Shown: positions 33,778-43,475, numbered from the stretch's first letter. The stretch: DNA of 64,000 nucleotides from an uncultured Verrucomicrobiota bacterium (GCA_902612125.1 CACMBV010000006.1:42807-106806); one strand, 5' to 3'. Program-made: numbers and translations. The notes: generated by a model from the letters alone, not told the origin.

Positions 33778-34413
33778 ATGACAAAATATATTATATCTTT
33801 GTTCACTGTGGTTCTATTAACTGTGTCCTTACAAGGGGCTTCTTTGTGGACAAAAAGTTCCAATTCGCAACGGGGACTTTATGCGGGTAAGCGCGCTTAT
33901 TCGGTGGGAGATCTGATCACCATCGATGTTGCTGAAAGTTCTTCTCTTGCTGCTTCTCAAAATTCTGTAAGAAACCGCCAGTCACAAATCGAAAATGCAG
34001 TCCAACAGTTTCTTTTTGCAAACAGTGGTATGGGAAAACATAAAGGTGACCTTCCTGCAACTGAAATTGAAACTAAAAGCAGCAATCAGGGTGGAGGTTC
34101 TATCGCCAATACCTCTAACTTGAAGGGGAGAGTCAGTGTGGTGGTTATTGATGTGTTGCCGAACCGGGTGTTGATAATTGAAGGTGCCCGTATGGTAACT
34201 TTTTCCGGAGAAAGTTATTATGCCGTCCTGAAAGGTATGGTGAGGGAAGAAGATATCGGGTTTGGGTTTAAGGACGGATTGAGATACCGAAATATCATTT
34301 CTTCCCAGTTTATCGCGGATGCCCAAATTGAGTTTGTATCAAAAGGGAGTCTTAATGATGCTCAAAAAGAATCTTGGTACCAAAGACTCGCATCCATCTT
34401 AAATCCTTTCTAG
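33778..34413 (+). CDS. flgH: Flagellar L-ring protein FlgH (no lipobox)
   Basis: The outer-membrane ring subunit, 211 residues. Family features are RAYSVGDLITIDVAESSSLAAS near residue 40, GRVSVVVIDVLPNRVLIIEGAR, and the C-terminal AQIEFVSKGSLNDAQK. FlgH is generally a lipoprotein, but here the signal (residues 1-20) ends in SLQGASLW without Cys, so cleavage by signal peptidase I is predicted. Presence of FlgH and FlgI indicates an outer membrane. Confidence 0.92.
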   Translation: MTKYIISLFTVVLLTVSLQGASLWTKSSNSQRGLYAGKRAYSVGDLITIDVAESSSLAASQNSVRNRQSQIENAVQQFLFANSGMGKHKGDLPATEIETKSSNQGGGSIANTSNLKGRVSVVVIDVLPNRVLIIEGARMVTFSGESYYAVLKGMVREEDIGFGFKDGLRYRNIISSQFIADAQIEFVSKGSLNDAQKESWYQRLASILNPF

Positions 34414-34419
34414 TTTTTT

Positions 34420-35523
34420 ATGGTTTTCTATATCAAATATTTGTTATTTTTTGCTTCGGCAACTTTTTGTTTTTTGCACGCTGCTCGAATTGAGGATTTA
34501 ACGGATGTAAAAGGAAGTCGAAGCAATCAACTTTACGGTTACGGAATTGTAACGGGTCTTGCGGGTCAAGGAGACTCCCGAATCGAATATACGGAATTGG
34601 GCATTTTAAATGCCTTGGAAATGCTGGGTATCCGGGCAGACAAAGCGGATAAATCTCGAAACATTGCGGCGGTTATGGTAACAGCAGATATTGGTCCATT
34701 TGCCAAAAATGGATCGAAAATTGATGTTACAGTTTCATCCATTGGTAATGCTGATTCATTACAAGGTGGAATTCTGCTTCAGACTGCACTTGAAGGTGCC
34801 GATGGTAATGTTTACGCCGTGGCTCAAGGGCCAGTTTCAGTTGGCGGTCTATCTGCAGGCAATGCAGGCGGTGCGAATGTGCAAGTGAACCATCCGACAG
34901 TTGGTATTGTTTCTAACGGTGCCTTTGTTGAAAAGGAAATAGACAGTCAGATCATTAATAATGGCTCCATAGACCTCATTTTGAGGTCACCGGATTCGAT
35001 GACCGCTGTAAAAGTTGCGGACGCAATCAACACATACTATCCTGGCACATCGCTCGCTAATGATGGAGGGGTGGTGAATGTTCGTTTGCCCCGTGAATTT
35101 CTCGGTCAAACAACTAATTTTCTCGCCGCCATAGGATCAATTGATGTCCGGCCAAATGTGCCTGCCCGAGTTATTATTAACGAGCGTACCGGAACGATCG
35201 TGGCTACCGAAAATGTTAGAATTTCACCGGTGGCAGTCAGCAATAGTAACATCACAATTTTTCTGAATCCAACTACTGGAGTGAGTCAGCCACTACCTTT
35301 TTCCCAAGGGGCCACAACAATTTTACAGGGAGAAAATGCCGAACTAATCGAAGAGATCGGCCGGTTTGACACCATCGATCAGTTGGATCCGATAGGAACC
35401 TCCACTGTGAATGACCTTGCGTCTGCCCTCAATCGTCTGGGACTTACTACCCGTGAAATGACTTCAATCCTTCAATCCATTAAAAACGCCGGGGCTTTAC
35501 AGGCTGAACTGATCATCAATTAA
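34420..35523 (+). CDS. flgI: Flagellar P-ring protein FlgI
   Basis: A 367-residue periplasmic ring protein with an N-terminal signal (residues 1-21). Strong family motifs: ARIEDLTDVKGSRSNQLYGY, GIVTGLAGQGDS, then DVTVSSIGNADSLQGGILL and the C-terminal DLASALNRLGLTTREMTSIL. It forms the bushing around the rod in the peptidoglycan layer with FlgA help. The gene follows flgH by 6 nt. Confidence 0.97.
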   Translation: MVFYIKYLLFFASATFCFLHAARIEDLTDVKGSRSNQLYGYGIVTGLAGQGDSRIEYTELGILNALEMLGIRADKADKSRNIAAVMVTADIGPFAKNGSKIDVTVSSIGNADSLQGGILLQTALEGADGNVYAVAQGPVSVGGLSAGNAGGANVQVNHPTVGIVSNGAFVEKEIDSQIINNGSIDLILRSPDSMTAVKVADAINTYYPGTSLANDGGVVNVRLPREFLGQTTNFLAAIGSIDVRPNVPARVIINERTGTIVATENVRISPVAVSNSNITIFLNPTTGVSQPLPFSQGATTILQGENAELIEEIGRFDTIDQLDPIGTSTVNDLASALNRLGLTTREMTSILQSIKNAGALQAELIIN

Positions 35524-35528
35524 TTAAT

Positions 35529-35897
35529 TTGACCATGGACTCTGCTAGCGTTGGTAATAAATATGTGGGTATGGATACAACCATGCTGATGGAAATGGCT
35601 CATTCGAAGCATGCTTCGGAGTTAGAAAAGAATGCAGCGGTTAGTCATCAATTTGAATCGGTCTTGGTTAAGCAATTTTTAAAAGAGGCCCTCAAACCCA
35701 TGTTTAAAGGAGTATTTAATGAAGACGGAGGTGCCCACCGGATGTACCGCCACTTTTTTACCGATGCAATTTCCGAAAGCATTGCTACGGGTGGTGGCTT
35801 TGGAATGTCCAGCATCCTCCAACAACAGCTGAATAATCAAGTAACCCACCTCTCAGAAAAACAAACTGAGGAGTTTGATCTTGAGGTATCCAAATAA
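35529..35897 (+). CDS. flgJ: FlgJ-type rod-binding protein (no muramidase domain)
   Basis: A 122-residue protein matching only the N-terminal rod-binding/rod-cap domain of FlgJ: HQFESVLVKQFLKEALKP, then FFTDAISESIATGGGFGM. The peptidoglycan hydrolase domain of enterobacterial FlgJ is missing, as in many phyla where a separate enzyme does that job. Start is TTG 35529 or ATG 35535, two codons later. It follows flgI by 5 nt. Confidence 0.82.
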   Translation: MTMDSASVGNKYVGMDTTMLMEMAHSKHASELEKNAAVSHQFESVLVKQFLKEALKPMFKGVFNEDGGAHRMYRHFFTDAISESIATGGGFGMSSILQQQLNNQVTHLSEKQTEEFDLEVSK

Positions 35898-36426
35898 GAT
35901 AGTGAAGGTCTTCGAGCAAGTTGCCCCTGATTTGTCCTTTAACTGGGAGGATTTGCTCGCACTATTGCGGGATGAACTGCAGGAGTATGGGGGACTGATA
36001 GGTTTGTTGACAGCTCAGCAGCAGAGTATTTTAAACAGAAGACCTGATAGCCTAATGGAGTTGAACCAATCTGTTCAAACTCAAATGGAGGCCAGTCAGA
36101 TTCTTCGCAAACGCAGACAGGGGTATGTTACGACTTTAGCGGAAAGGTTTGGAGAGGAAAAAAACTCTACCCTAAGCGAAATCGTTAATCATTTTCCTGA
36201 TGTTACGCAACCTATGTTTCACAGCCTCATTGAAGAAATCAACAGCTTGATTTCTCAGGTGAGGAAAAAAATTGAACAAAATCAAAGGCTTCTTTCGAGA
36301 TTGAGCGAAGTGACTGATCAAATCCTCAGTGTCACTGATCCTAGTTCCCAAACTAAGACTTACACCCGCGATGGTAATTTAAAGCTCCTGTCTAGTGGCC
36401 GTCCGAACCTAAGTGAGTCTGTCTAA
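35881..36426 (+). CDS. flgN: Probable FlgN-type chaperone for FlgK and FlgL
   Basis: A helical protein of about 181 residues with heptad patterns (LMELNQSVQTQMEASQIL, then LIEEINSLISQVRKKI) directly before flgK. FlgN binds the junction proteins and delivers them to the exporter. The start is unclear: TTG 35881 is favoured by GAGGAG at 35868-35873, while TTG 35875 and GTG 35902 are in the same frame. A Ser/Thr-rich tail ends the protein. The assignment relies on position and fold type. Confidence 0.6.
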   Translation: MRYPNKIVKVFEQVAPDLSFNWEDLLALLRDELQEYGGLIGLLTAQQQSILNRRPDSLMELNQSVQTQMEASQILRKRRQGYVTTLAERFGEEKNSTLSEIVNHFPDVTQPMFHSLIEEINSLISQVRKKIEQNQRLLSRLSEVTDQILSVTDPSSQTKTYTRDGNLKLLSSGRPNLSESV

Positions 36427-36432
36427 TTACTA

Positions 36433-39400
36433 ATGTCTCTTTTAGGTGAAATAAGTAAAACGACGGAGGCCCTTCGCTATCACTCGAAGACTGCCGAAAT
36501 TGCCGGGCAAAATCTGGCCCATGTAAATGACGAAACTTATGCCCGCCAACGGGTTCTTGCTAGAGAAGGAGTGATGTATGGCTCTTATGGAGGCCTTCTT
36601 TCATCGGGCCTAGAGACTGCAGGTCTTGAACATGTAAGGAACGATTTTTTAGACCGAAGAGTCGTGAATGAAGTGGGAGAGACGGCCGCACTTGAAGCTG
36701 AAAAGGAGGTCTTTGATTTATTGCAGTCAGCCTTGGGAGAAACCTTGACCAGTCCACAAATAAATGCGGGGCTGGATGATTCTCATGACAGTATTTTAGC
36801 AGCGGGGAGTTTGGCGAGGGCTCTGAATGACTTCTTTAATGCCTTTCAGGAGTTATCGGCATCGCCTGATGAAGCAACCATCCGGCAAGAGCTTTTCAAT
36901 AAGGTGCAAACTTTGGCTAAGAGATTTAATGATGCAGGGCAAAGTTTGGAAGATATAGAGTACGACCTGACACAGACTGTCCGTAGGAGTGTTGAAGATG
37001 TTAACCGCTTGCTTACCCAGCTGCATGAAGTGAATAAACAAGTCAGGAGATTTGAACTCCAAGATAAGGGAAAAGCCGTGACTTATCGAGATCGCCGACA
37101 GTCTCTGCTTGAGGATTTGTCAAAGTTGATGGAAATTAAGGTGGAAGAAGGAGAGGATGCGGGAACGGGAGAAGCAACCGGATTCCTAAACATATATGCT
37201 ACATCCAGTGAAGGACAAAAAATTCAACTACTCGACTCAACTGGTCCCAAAACTTTAACCAATAATTGGAATCAGGATTTTACCATTGCTTCAAATGGTT
37301 TAAATGGTGCGGACGCTAAAATTCATGCTAAAATTGATGCAAGCGGACAGCTAGGCTTTTTGGAAGTGCAGAATAGCGGTACTTTTTTTGATGACACCGA
37401 TGGTCCCATACTTGTAAGTCTTCTTCCGCCAAAACCTTTTGCCAGTTCTGTTCAGGGTGCAGAAGTGGTTGCACAACCTGAAGCACAAGCTGAAGCCGAA
37501 GTTCTCCCTGCTGGACAACCCGTGGACGATGGTGCCGGGTTAAGTGAATTATTGAACGAAACTGCCCTGCCAATCGAGCTTCAACAGCAAAACATTAAAC
37601 GTGAGAAAGGGGATGTGTTCTACTTTCAAAAGCCAGATGGAGAAATGGCTCTCTGGCAAGCCCTTGAAAATACCATTGCCGGGACTGATCCGAATGGGAG
37701 TAATTTGTTTATGGAAATTACACAATTTCCCAATGGTCAAGTTGTCGAAACGAAAAAGACCTTTTCTGATTTGGAGACCTTTGATAAAGGTGATCAAGTT
37801 TACTACGAGGGAAATTTTTATCAGGCAACCGCAAACCTCTCTCCCGTCACCGATGAATCAGGCCAAGAGTCGACAAGTCGAAATTTCTTAAAAAATGACA
37901 TTTTTAAATATGGTGAAAACTATTACCAGGCAACTACCAATCTGGTTCGTGACGCGGAACTCAATTTTGAAGGTATTGAAAATGGGGATGTTGTTTCCCT
38001 GAAAATTTTAGGAGAAAATGCAACCGCCGGGAGCGTGATCTCCCTTGGTAATGTATTGCCCAATACCAATGACCAAAATATAAGGGAATTATTGATCGAT
38101 CCGTTGGTCAACAAAGGCGAATTCTTGCGGGTTGACAACGGGACGGGTATCAATGAAGTAAATTACGATTTTTACATCGCTCTAGAAAATGTAGATTTTG
38201 AAGCCAATCCCGGAATTATTCCCTCTACTTCAGACAAGTTTTTAAAAGTTAGTGCTTCCTTTGTTAATGTCAGTGAGATTGATGATTACTTAATCTTCAA
38301 TGAAACAACTCAAGCGGAGGAATTAAATTTTTCAGGTTCAGAGGGTAATATTATGGTGGTCGATGGAAATCATTTCATCATTCGGTCAGCACCAGAGCTT
38401 CCGATTACTGACCCCTTGGAAATAGTTAACTTCAACCCTATTGATGCAAAGTGGAAGTCAAATTTTCAACTTTTTAAAGCCCAACTCAGCGGTGATAATC
38501 CAAAAGAAATTATCAGACTCAATTCTCCGTCTGGATACGATGTCGAAACGGGTGTTTTGGTTGAACTAAATCTTGGAATCGCCGAAGCGGTCGTTAACGG
38601 AGGCGAAATCAAGGGCTTCAATATAATTAACAAAGGAAACGGCTTTCCAAGTAATGATGCCTTACTTATTGAAGGAGAAAATGAAAATGAAGCCCTTGAG
38701 ATTGTTACCAATTCAGGAAAAATCTCAGGTTATCAGAATGCTCGAGTTAATGGTATTCAACTTTTTAGGACAGAATTGAATGACCTAGTTTCTTCCTTTG
38801 TGGATAGAGTAAATTCTTTGCATAACCCAACGGATGAACCGGGAGGCTATCTGTTCGGGTTTGATTCTTTCCTGACTCGCCCAGTTATTGGTAACAATAA
38901 GATCATGGAAGAAGTCTATGGTTTATTTGGTGTGGAAGGAAATGGCACTTTTAAGGTATTCGATGAAGAAGTTGATATGACCCTTCCATTTGCAGAAACA
39001 GACACCTTCGAGATTGTTAATTCCACCCCAATTTTTCCTGCCGAGTTGCAAAATAACGCTGATGCTTTTTTTGTCAGAGGAGATGATTACACCGAGCAGA
39101 TACTATCGAGTCCCGAGGGTGGTCAGTTCTATGAATTTTATGGGAGTGCTCGACGAATGCAGCATATTACTTTTGAGGCTGATCCTGACTATGTTGGTGA
39201 AGATGGTTTGCTTGACACTGGAGATGAAGGGCGTAGCTTGATGCTTGCTTACGAAAATATACCATTTCGGGTTGAACAGGGCACCAACGCCTTCTTGCTC
39301 GGAGACAACTTCACTTTTGATGCTATTTTAGCTAATACGTGGAACTTGGCCGCAAGCCTAAAAGTAGATGATAATTTAAGCCCTGAATTGCTTAAGTCTT

Positions 39401-39714
39401 CCGAGAAGACTCCCGAGGGTTCCAGCGATATTGCATATGAAATTGGTAGTCTTGCTGACGGTGAATTTAATCTGAAAATTTCCACATTAAATGCTGATAT
39501 TGGAAATAAAATGTCAGATCTCAGTGACAATTTCGATCACCAAAAATCCTTGGAGAATTTACTGCTGGATCAAAGAAGGGGAGTTAGTTCTGTTTCCATT
39601 GATGAAGAAGTAGCTGACCTTATGCAATTTCAGCGTTCTTTTCAGGCATCTTCTCGGGTCTTGAATACACTCGACAAAATGCTTGAATTGGTAGTGATGG
39701 GCCTGCTTAAATAA
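36433..39714 (+). CDS. flgK: Giant hook-filament junction protein FlgK with aromatic repeat modules
   Basis: FlgK (HAP1) is the first junction zone protein between hook and filament. N-terminal (residues 1-190, TTEALRYHSKTAEIAGQNL) and C-terminal (DEEVADLMQFQRSFQASSRVL) helices are intact, so it can be placed in the junction. At 1093 residues it is about double the usual 450-650. The extra central part (~370-1000) contains the repeats GDQVYYEGNFYQA (453-465) and NDIFKYGENYYQA (488-500), plus GDVFYF near 393, resembling CBM5/12 modules, and a GGEIKGFNIINKG module (723-735). No frameshift or stop breaks it. Confidence 0.93.
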   Translation: MSLLGEISKTTEALRYHSKTAEIAGQNLAHVNDETYARQRVLAREGVMYGSYGGLLSSGLETAGLEHVRNDFLDRRVVNEVGETAALEAEKEVFDLLQSALGETLTSPQINAGLDDSHDSILAAGSLARALNDFFNAFQELSASPDEATIRQELFNKVQTLAKRFNDAGQSLEDIEYDLTQTVRRSVEDVNRLLTQLHEVNKQVRRFELQDKGKAVTYRDRRQSLLEDLSKLMEIKVEEGEDAGTGEATGFLNIYATSSEGQKIQLLDSTGPKTLTNNWNQDFTIASNGLNGADAKIHAKIDASGQLGFLEVQNSGTFFDDTDGPILVSLLPPKPFASSVQGAEVVAQPEAQAEAEVLPAGQPVDDGAGLSELLNETALPIELQQQNIKREKGDVFYFQKPDGEMALWQALENTIAGTDPNGSNLFMEITQFPNGQVVETKKTFSDLETFDKGDQVYYEGNFYQATANLSPVTDESGQESTSRNFLKNDIFKYGENYYQATTNLVRDAELNFEGIENGDVVSLKILGENATAGSVISLGNVLPNTNDQNIRELLIDPLVNKGEFLRVDNGTGINEVNYDFYIALENVDFEANPGIIPSTSDKFLKVSASFVNVSEIDDYLIFNETTQAEELNFSGSEGNIMVVDGNHFIIRSAPELPITDPLEIVNFNPIDAKWKSNFQLFKAQLSGDNPKEIIRLNSPSGYDVETGVLVELNLGIAEAVVNGGEIKGFNIINKGNGFPSNDALLIEGENENEALEIVTNSGKISGYQNARVNGIQLFRTELNDLVSSFVDRVNSLHNPTDEPGGYLFGFDSFLTRPVIGNNKIMEEVYGLFGVEGNGTFKVFDEEVDMTLPFAETDTFEIVNSTPIFPAELQNNADAFFVRGDDYTEQILSSPEGGQFYEFYGSARRMQHITFEADPDYVGEDGLLDTGDEGRSLMLAYENIPFRVEQGTNAFLLGDNFTFDAILANTWNLAASLKVDDNLSPELLKSSEKTPEGSSDIAYEIGSLADGEFNLKISTLNADIGNKMSDLSDNFDHQKSLENLLLDQRRGVSSVSIDEEVADLMQFQRSFQASSRVLNTLDKMLELVVMGLLK

Positions 39715-39716
39715 AC

Positions 39717-42700
39717 ATGCGAATTCCAAATTTAAATGTCTCGAATAATGTCACGAATACCATTCGTGAGCTTGATCAAAAGAGATTTACTCTGGATAGG
39801 CAGATCTCAACCGGACAAAAAATAACTTACCCTGAAGATGACGGGATCAGGACTGGTCGCTTGATTCAGGCGGATGCTCTTAAAGCAAAACTTGCCCAAT
39901 ATCAAAGAAATGCTTCCTACGCCTCTGAATTTCTTAATGCCGGGCACCTAAATCTCGACAATTTGCAGAAACTCAATCAAAGAGCACAGGAAATTTCCCG
40001 GGTAGCCGGTTCTCAGATAAATCGTTCTGCTGCGGAGACCTACGGTCATGAAATTGAACAGTTGGTTGAAGAAGCACTAAATCGAATAAACGCACAGCAT
40101 CGTGGTCGATCTCTCTTCGGGGGAACTGAATATAAAGCCAATTTCGGAAATTCCGATGTGGTGGTGGGTTTGGAAAGAAAAAAGACCATTTCCCTTGAAA
40201 ATACAATGGTGGGGTATGATGGATTAAACGGTAGTCGCGAACTTAAAGCTACCGAATCAGTTGTTTTTCAGATTAACGGAAGGGAATATGTAGTACAGGC
40301 AACCTCCGATGGCCTAACCACAAGTAAAATTACAGAAATCGCAAAAGATTTAATCAACGAGGATCAAGGAACCCTTGCGGATTCCCCAACTTTCCCAAAT
40401 CCAGTGGATCCGAATGCGGGCTATGAAGCGTTTGTGAGGACTGCTCCTCCTCCCCACGACCATCGAAATTCTACTGCTCAACTTTATGCAAAAGTTTCCG
40501 TATCTGGTGATCTTGAAGTGTATGGAACCGTAGATGAAGATTACGACGCTAAAGCAACCTTTGTGACCACATGGGACCCATCTCTTTATTTTCCAGAGCA
40601 AGTTGACCAAAAGCTTGATGAGAAAACGAGCGAGTTATTTCCAGGTTCCAGATATGTAGATTTAACAGATCAAGATAAAGACTTGGTTCGAAGCCATGTT
40701 TTTTCGGATTCCCTGTCTGTCTATAACCTGACTGGTCCTCAATTCGACCAGCTCACTGGGCAAGTCGGCAGTGCCGGCGGGAATTTTGTTGTTTTAGATC
40801 AAGGATCTCAGCTTTCTCTGGAGGCTGTCAGCTTCGTAAACGATACATGGAGAAGATCGGGTAGTGTTTTAAATCAGACTAAAATCGATCCCGTAAATTT
40901 TGCCAACAATATTTTAGTAAACGATTTTTTTACGGCAAATGGTGTAAATGCGCTTGGAGATATTCCCGCAACTTCATGGGAACGTGACGTTACAGTTACA
41001 GCTTCGTTATCGAATGGAACTTCTTCTTTTGATACGACTCATTCAGAAATATGGAAAAGGTTGCAAACTTTTGATCTTGGAAGTGTGGTTGAATATGATG
41101 GTAAATTTTGGGAATCTCAAATTCCCAATAATACCAATCACAAACCTACATCGGATAGTGGTGTTTTTTGGAAAGAATTACCCTCGAATTATAAAGTCGA
41201 CAGAGAAGATTGGCAGTTTGAGGCAATTGGAGTAAAACAACGTTTTTTTTACATGTCTCCAGATGGTCAAATGTTTGAAGATGACGCGGAAGCTCTCCAA
41301 TATACATCTGATTTACTTCTTAGATCCACAAACCGTCTTTACAACGATCCGGATACTTTGCAAGGTGATGTACAAGGTTTGGTTAAAGAAATAAAGTATG
41401 CAGTTACAGATTTCTCAGTTAACGGAACTGTTTCTCAAGCGACCACTACCTTTGATCCCAAAACTTTACAATATACTCTTTCCGCAGCACAAGAGGGAAA
41501 TGATGTAATTGATGCAGCCTACTTAAAAGGGCAAATCGGAAGATACTCGAACGGCTATCAGCCCGATCAAGGAGCGGTCTTTTCTTACGAAGGGCATTAT
41601 TATTTAACCACAAATCCGCTGGATTTTGATGTAACAGTTTTGAAAAACCTAAACCAGAATGATCGCACAGGTGGAGGAGTATTTTTCTTGGGTAAGAATT
41701 TGCCAAGAGAGGGTAAGGAATTGATTTTTCAAGAGGGTGATTCTATTTCAGGTAAAAAAGGGGATTATGTTTACAGCCGGGGTTTTGACCCGCAGGGTAA
41801 TCCAATTTCTCAATATTTTGTGGCCCTCTCCGATTTTTCTGAACAAACCGGATTAGATGACCAGGCTCTGTTCGCCTCTGTGCCAGCCTATTCCACCAGA
41901 CAGGGTGCGGAGTGGTCTTCGTCATCGACCTATGATCAAGGCCAAATCGTACTTCACAATGGTCGATATTTCCAATGCCAAATTGATGGCTTTAATAATA
42001 TAATTACGCTACAGGATACCTTTAATTCGCAAATAACAGTTCTTCCTGACGATAAATTTGTAACCAACGATCAAGGCCAAGAAGTTGCCAATGATATCTG
42101 GTTACCCTTAGGTGAATCCCTTGACTATGTTTTGAAGTTCAAGACTACTCATCAAGAATCTCCTAAAGTTTCAATTTTCCCTGCCGGTTCATCGGGAAGA
42201 AACGCGAGTGCGGAAGCTATTGTCGATGCCGATGGTGAGGTTGTAGGGCTGAAATTATTAGATTCAGGAAGATATTTTTTTGGTTCTTCCAATGAAGGGG
42301 TTGTTCCACCTGATTTTGAGCAGGCTACGATTGCCCTTCAGGATGGCTCCCAATTGACGGCTCGAATAATTTGGGAAGAAGATGCAACAGATCCAGGTCC
42401 ATTTAGAATTTCTGGTTTTGAACTTATTGACGAGGATACAGGAATTTCTCATGGTGCACAGACTGTTCCACGTTTAGGAGACAAATTTTCCTTCGCCACT
42501 GGTTCCAAAACATTTTTGGATCATCGAGATGAAAGTGGACAACTTCTTAGTGTTACTTATCAGGGCGGTGATGAAAATGCTGTAACTCGAGTTGGAAAAG
42601 ATACTGATGTTTCGTATATGCTTAAAGCTTCGAATGGAAACACATCTGTTTTAGGAAATGTAGTGAATTCCCTAGTTGAGTTGCGTGATGGGCTCTTTGA

Positions 42701-42995
42701 GACTGCACAAAGTACTGCTCCCAGTACGGTTCCCGATACTGAGAAAGATCTGATAGCTCTCGAAGACTTGATCATTGATAAAATGGGCGAATTGTCCTCG
42801 ACAATGGTTAGAATGGAAACCGTGCGAAACCATGACGAGGATTATGTAATGGCATTAGATAAGCAGATTTCCAAGGACTTAGAAATTGATATGTCCGAAG
42901 CTATTATGCGCTTAAGTAAAGTCTCTACTGCTTATCAAGCAGCCATGCAGGTAGGTGCACAATTACTGAATAACTCTCTTTTAAATTACTTATAA
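39717..42995 (+). CDS. flgL: Giant hook-filament junction protein FlgL with aromatic repeat modules
   Basis: FlgL (HAP3) is the second junction protein. The flagellin-like N-terminus (NVSNNVTNTIRELDQKRFTL, then QISTGQKITYPEDD) and C-terminus (DMSEAIMRLSKVSTAYQAAM) are standard. The length of 1092 residues is over three times the usual ~300. The insertion (~residues 230-980) has GSVVEYDGKFWESQ (455-468), GAVFSYEGHYY (619-629) and GQIVLHNGRYFQCQ (742-755), in the style of CBM5/12 repeats, and DGEVVGLKLLDSG (839-851), which mirrors a FlgK module. It starts 2 nt after flgK. Confidence 0.92.
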   Translation: MRIPNLNVSNNVTNTIRELDQKRFTLDRQISTGQKITYPEDDGIRTGRLIQADALKAKLAQYQRNASYASEFLNAGHLNLDNLQKLNQRAQEISRVAGSQINRSAAETYGHEIEQLVEEALNRINAQHRGRSLFGGTEYKANFGNSDVVVGLERKKTISLENTMVGYDGLNGSRELKATESVVFQINGREYVVQATSDGLTTSKITEIAKDLINEDQGTLADSPTFPNPVDPNAGYEAFVRTAPPPHDHRNSTAQLYAKVSVSGDLEVYGTVDEDYDAKATFVTTWDPSLYFPEQVDQKLDEKTSELFPGSRYVDLTDQDKDLVRSHVFSDSLSVYNLTGPQFDQLTGQVGSAGGNFVVLDQGSQLSLEAVSFVNDTWRRSGSVLNQTKIDPVNFANNILVNDFFTANGVNALGDIPATSWERDVTVTASLSNGTSSFDTTHSEIWKRLQTFDLGSVVEYDGKFWESQIPNNTNHKPTSDSGVFWKELPSNYKVDREDWQFEAIGVKQRFFYMSPDGQMFEDDAEALQYTSDLLLRSTNRLYNDPDTLQGDVQGLVKEIKYAVTDFSVNGTVSQATTTFDPKTLQYTLSAAQEGNDVIDAAYLKGQIGRYSNGYQPDQGAVFSYEGHYYLTTNPLDFDVTVLKNLNQNDRTGGGVFFLGKNLPREGKELIFQEGDSISGKKGDYVYSRGFDPQGNPISQYFVALSDFSEQTGLDDQALFASVPAYSTRQGAEWSSSSTYDQGQIVLHNGRYFQCQIDGFNNIITLQDTFNSQITVLPDDKFVTNDQGQEVANDIWLPLGESLDYVLKFKTTHQESPKVSIFPAGSSGRNASAEAIVDADGEVVGLKLLDSGRYFFGSSNEGVVPPDFEQATIALQDGSQLTARIIWEEDATDPGPFRISGFELIDEDTGISHGAQTVPRLGDKFSFATGSKTFLDHRDESGQLLSVTYQGGDENAVTRVGKDTDVSYMLKASNGNTSVLGNVVNSLVELRDGLFETAQSTAPSTVPDTEKDLIALEDLIIDKMGELSSTMVRMETVRNHDEDYVMALDKQISKDLEIDMSEAIMRLSKVSTAYQAAMQVGAQLLNNSLLNYL

Positions 42996-43019
42996 TTGGA
43001 AAAAGTAAGCGGGTAGGTT

Positions 43020-43475
43020 ATGAAACTTAAAATAGACGAAGATTCAAACAATCCAGACATCGTGGGTGCCGAAATTCGGAATCGAATTTCACTTCCACAA
43101 GGACTTTTTGGTTTTGCGGATGTAAGAAATCTGGATCTTGTCTACGACGAAGAGGAGTTACCTTTCATGTGGTTGCGCGAAGAGAAAAAGGATGGACTAG
43201 CTTTTATCGTATTGGAACCTGGTGGAATTATACCGAATTATTCGGTTGAGGTTTCTGATGCAGATGTTGAAGTACTTGGAATTACAGGTCCGGAAGACAC
43301 CATGATTCTAAACATTGTTACCCTACCGCCTGATCAAGCAGGTAAAATTTCCTTAAATTTAGTTGGCCCCATCATTGTCAATCGAAGAACTCTCATTGGT
43401 AAGCAGTGTATTATTAACAATCATGAGGAATTTTCGGCTCGCCACCTTTTAGATGTAGGGGGCGAAGGTCTCTGA
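43020..43475 (+). CDS. fliW: Flagellar assembly factor FliW
   Basis: A 151-residue cytoplasmic protein with the FliW pattern LPQGLFGFADVRNLDLVYDE, then PFMWLREEKKDGLAFIVLEP, and INRRTLIGKQ-type ending (VNRRTLIGKQCII). FliW binds CsrA and relieves its block on flagellin translation; flagellin competes for FliW. Its coupling with the downstream csrA (18 nt apart) is the standard regulatory pair in non-enteric bacteria. Confidence 0.95.
   Translation: MKLKIDEDSNNPDIVGAEIRNRISLPQGLFGFADVRNLDLVYDEEELPFMWLREEKKDGLAFIVLEPGGIIPNYSVEVSDADVEVLGITGPEDTMILNIVTLPPDQAGKISLNLVGPIIVNRRTLIGKQCIINNHEEFSARHLLDVGGEGL

Noticed and set aside
36433..42995. FlgK and FlgL as misassembled or fused genes
   Set aside because: Both reading frames are unbroken with correct family N- and C-termini, and insertions share modules, so the lengths appear genuine.
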